NCBI GenBank assembly: GCA_030695285.1 | Contig: JAUYTF010000116.1 | Coordinates: 1-5,413, forward strand | Source: Eubacteriales bacterium | Lineage (GTDB): Bacteria; Bacillota; Clostridia; Christensenellales; CAG-138 | Reading direction: 5' to 3' | DNA: 5,413 nucleotides | Shown here: positions 5,233 through 5,413 of the stretch, one piece after another | Layout of the letters: every line of letters begins with the position of its first letter | Position numbering within the stretch: position 1 is the stretch's first letter | Notes under the pieces: model-generated | Seen by the model: the letters and a program-made list of their open reading frames with translations, nothing else | Database searches by the model: none | What the model was told of the DNA's origin: nothing | Translations under genes and position numbers: made by a program

Positions 5233-5413
5233 CTATTTTCCCGTGCGGAAATCTTTGTGGTATAGATCGGTGATATAGTTCTTGGGGAAACGCACGACTA
5301 TATTAATGCTAATGCTTTCCTTAGTTAGGTTGTCAGTGTTCTTCCACCAATCTATTTTATCGAGGAATTCACCTACGAATGGCGCGTCGGAAGGACCTAT
5401 GGGTTCTGGTAAT
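5233..5413 (-). CDS. C-terminal end of an unrecognised protein, runs off right edge
   Basis: Read on the minus strand from the right edge, one frame is open for 59 codons to TAG at 5233-5235. The peptide begins LPEPIGPSDAPFVGEF and ends YHKDFRTGK, with DKIDWWKNTDN in between. One of the other frames meets a stop within the stretch and this one looks protein-like (aromatic residues, alternating SISINIVV). The start is outside the window. The gene converges on the lipoprotein gene with 3 nt between stop codons. I do not recognise the family. A chance open frame of this length is possible, but the exact fit after the neighbouring stop favours a real gene end. Confidence 0.6.
   Translation of the reverse strand, partial: LPEPIGPSDAPFVGEFLDKIDWWKNTDNLTKESISINIVVRFPKNYITDLYHKDFRTGK

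Noticed and set aside
5237..5252. Short stem near the convergent stop codons considered as a bidirectional terminator
   Set aside because: The stem is only 5 bp, lies within the coding end of the right-hand gene and has no T run on either strand.

Overview
The window looks like chromosomal DNA of a Bacillota bacterium, most likely class Clostridia. The evidence is a one-way block of four core genes on the minus strand, read murB -> rapZ -> whiA -> dnaE, an arrangement known from clostridial genomes. Strong Shine-Dalgarno sites and sigma-A-type promoters fit this. The core block (1-3883) is visibly GC-rich. No lineage below class can be named safely.

Layout, right to left along the core block. 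murB (3883-2981) makes UDP-N-acetylmuramate for peptidoglycan. It has a good extended -10 promoter placed so close to the ATG that the mRNA may have no leader. rapZ (2937-2050) follows after 43 bp and ends at a clear intrinsic terminator (2004-2024). whiA (1892-969) then has its own promoter (-10 TATAAT at 1943-1948), flanked by a 9-bp inverted repeat. dnaE (from 976, running off the left edge) overlaps the whiA stop by 8 nt, so the two are probably translationally coupled. The yvcK/glmR gene that usually sits between rapZ and whiA is absent and is replaced by the terminator and promoter. Together the block links cell-wall precursor synthesis, control of amino-sugar metabolism, cell division and DNA replication.

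The right part (about 3884-5413) is more AT-rich and looks accessory. It holds a 128-residue membrane-anchored protein resembling DUF5412 (minus strand, TTG start), with a terminator that insulates murB from it. A divergent 205-residue predicted lipoprotein (plus strand, GTG start) follows. Last comes the 59-residue C-terminal end of an unrecognised minus-strand gene, which converges on the lipoprotein gene with only 3 nt between stop codons. The 210-bp gap upstream of murB carries phased A-tracts, short direct repeats and a small palindrome.

I see no RNA genes, insertion sequences, CRISPR arrays or attachment sites. No new multi-gene system can be demonstrated. The least explained material is the divergent membrane/lipoprotein pair and the regulatory layout of the murB and whiA promoters.
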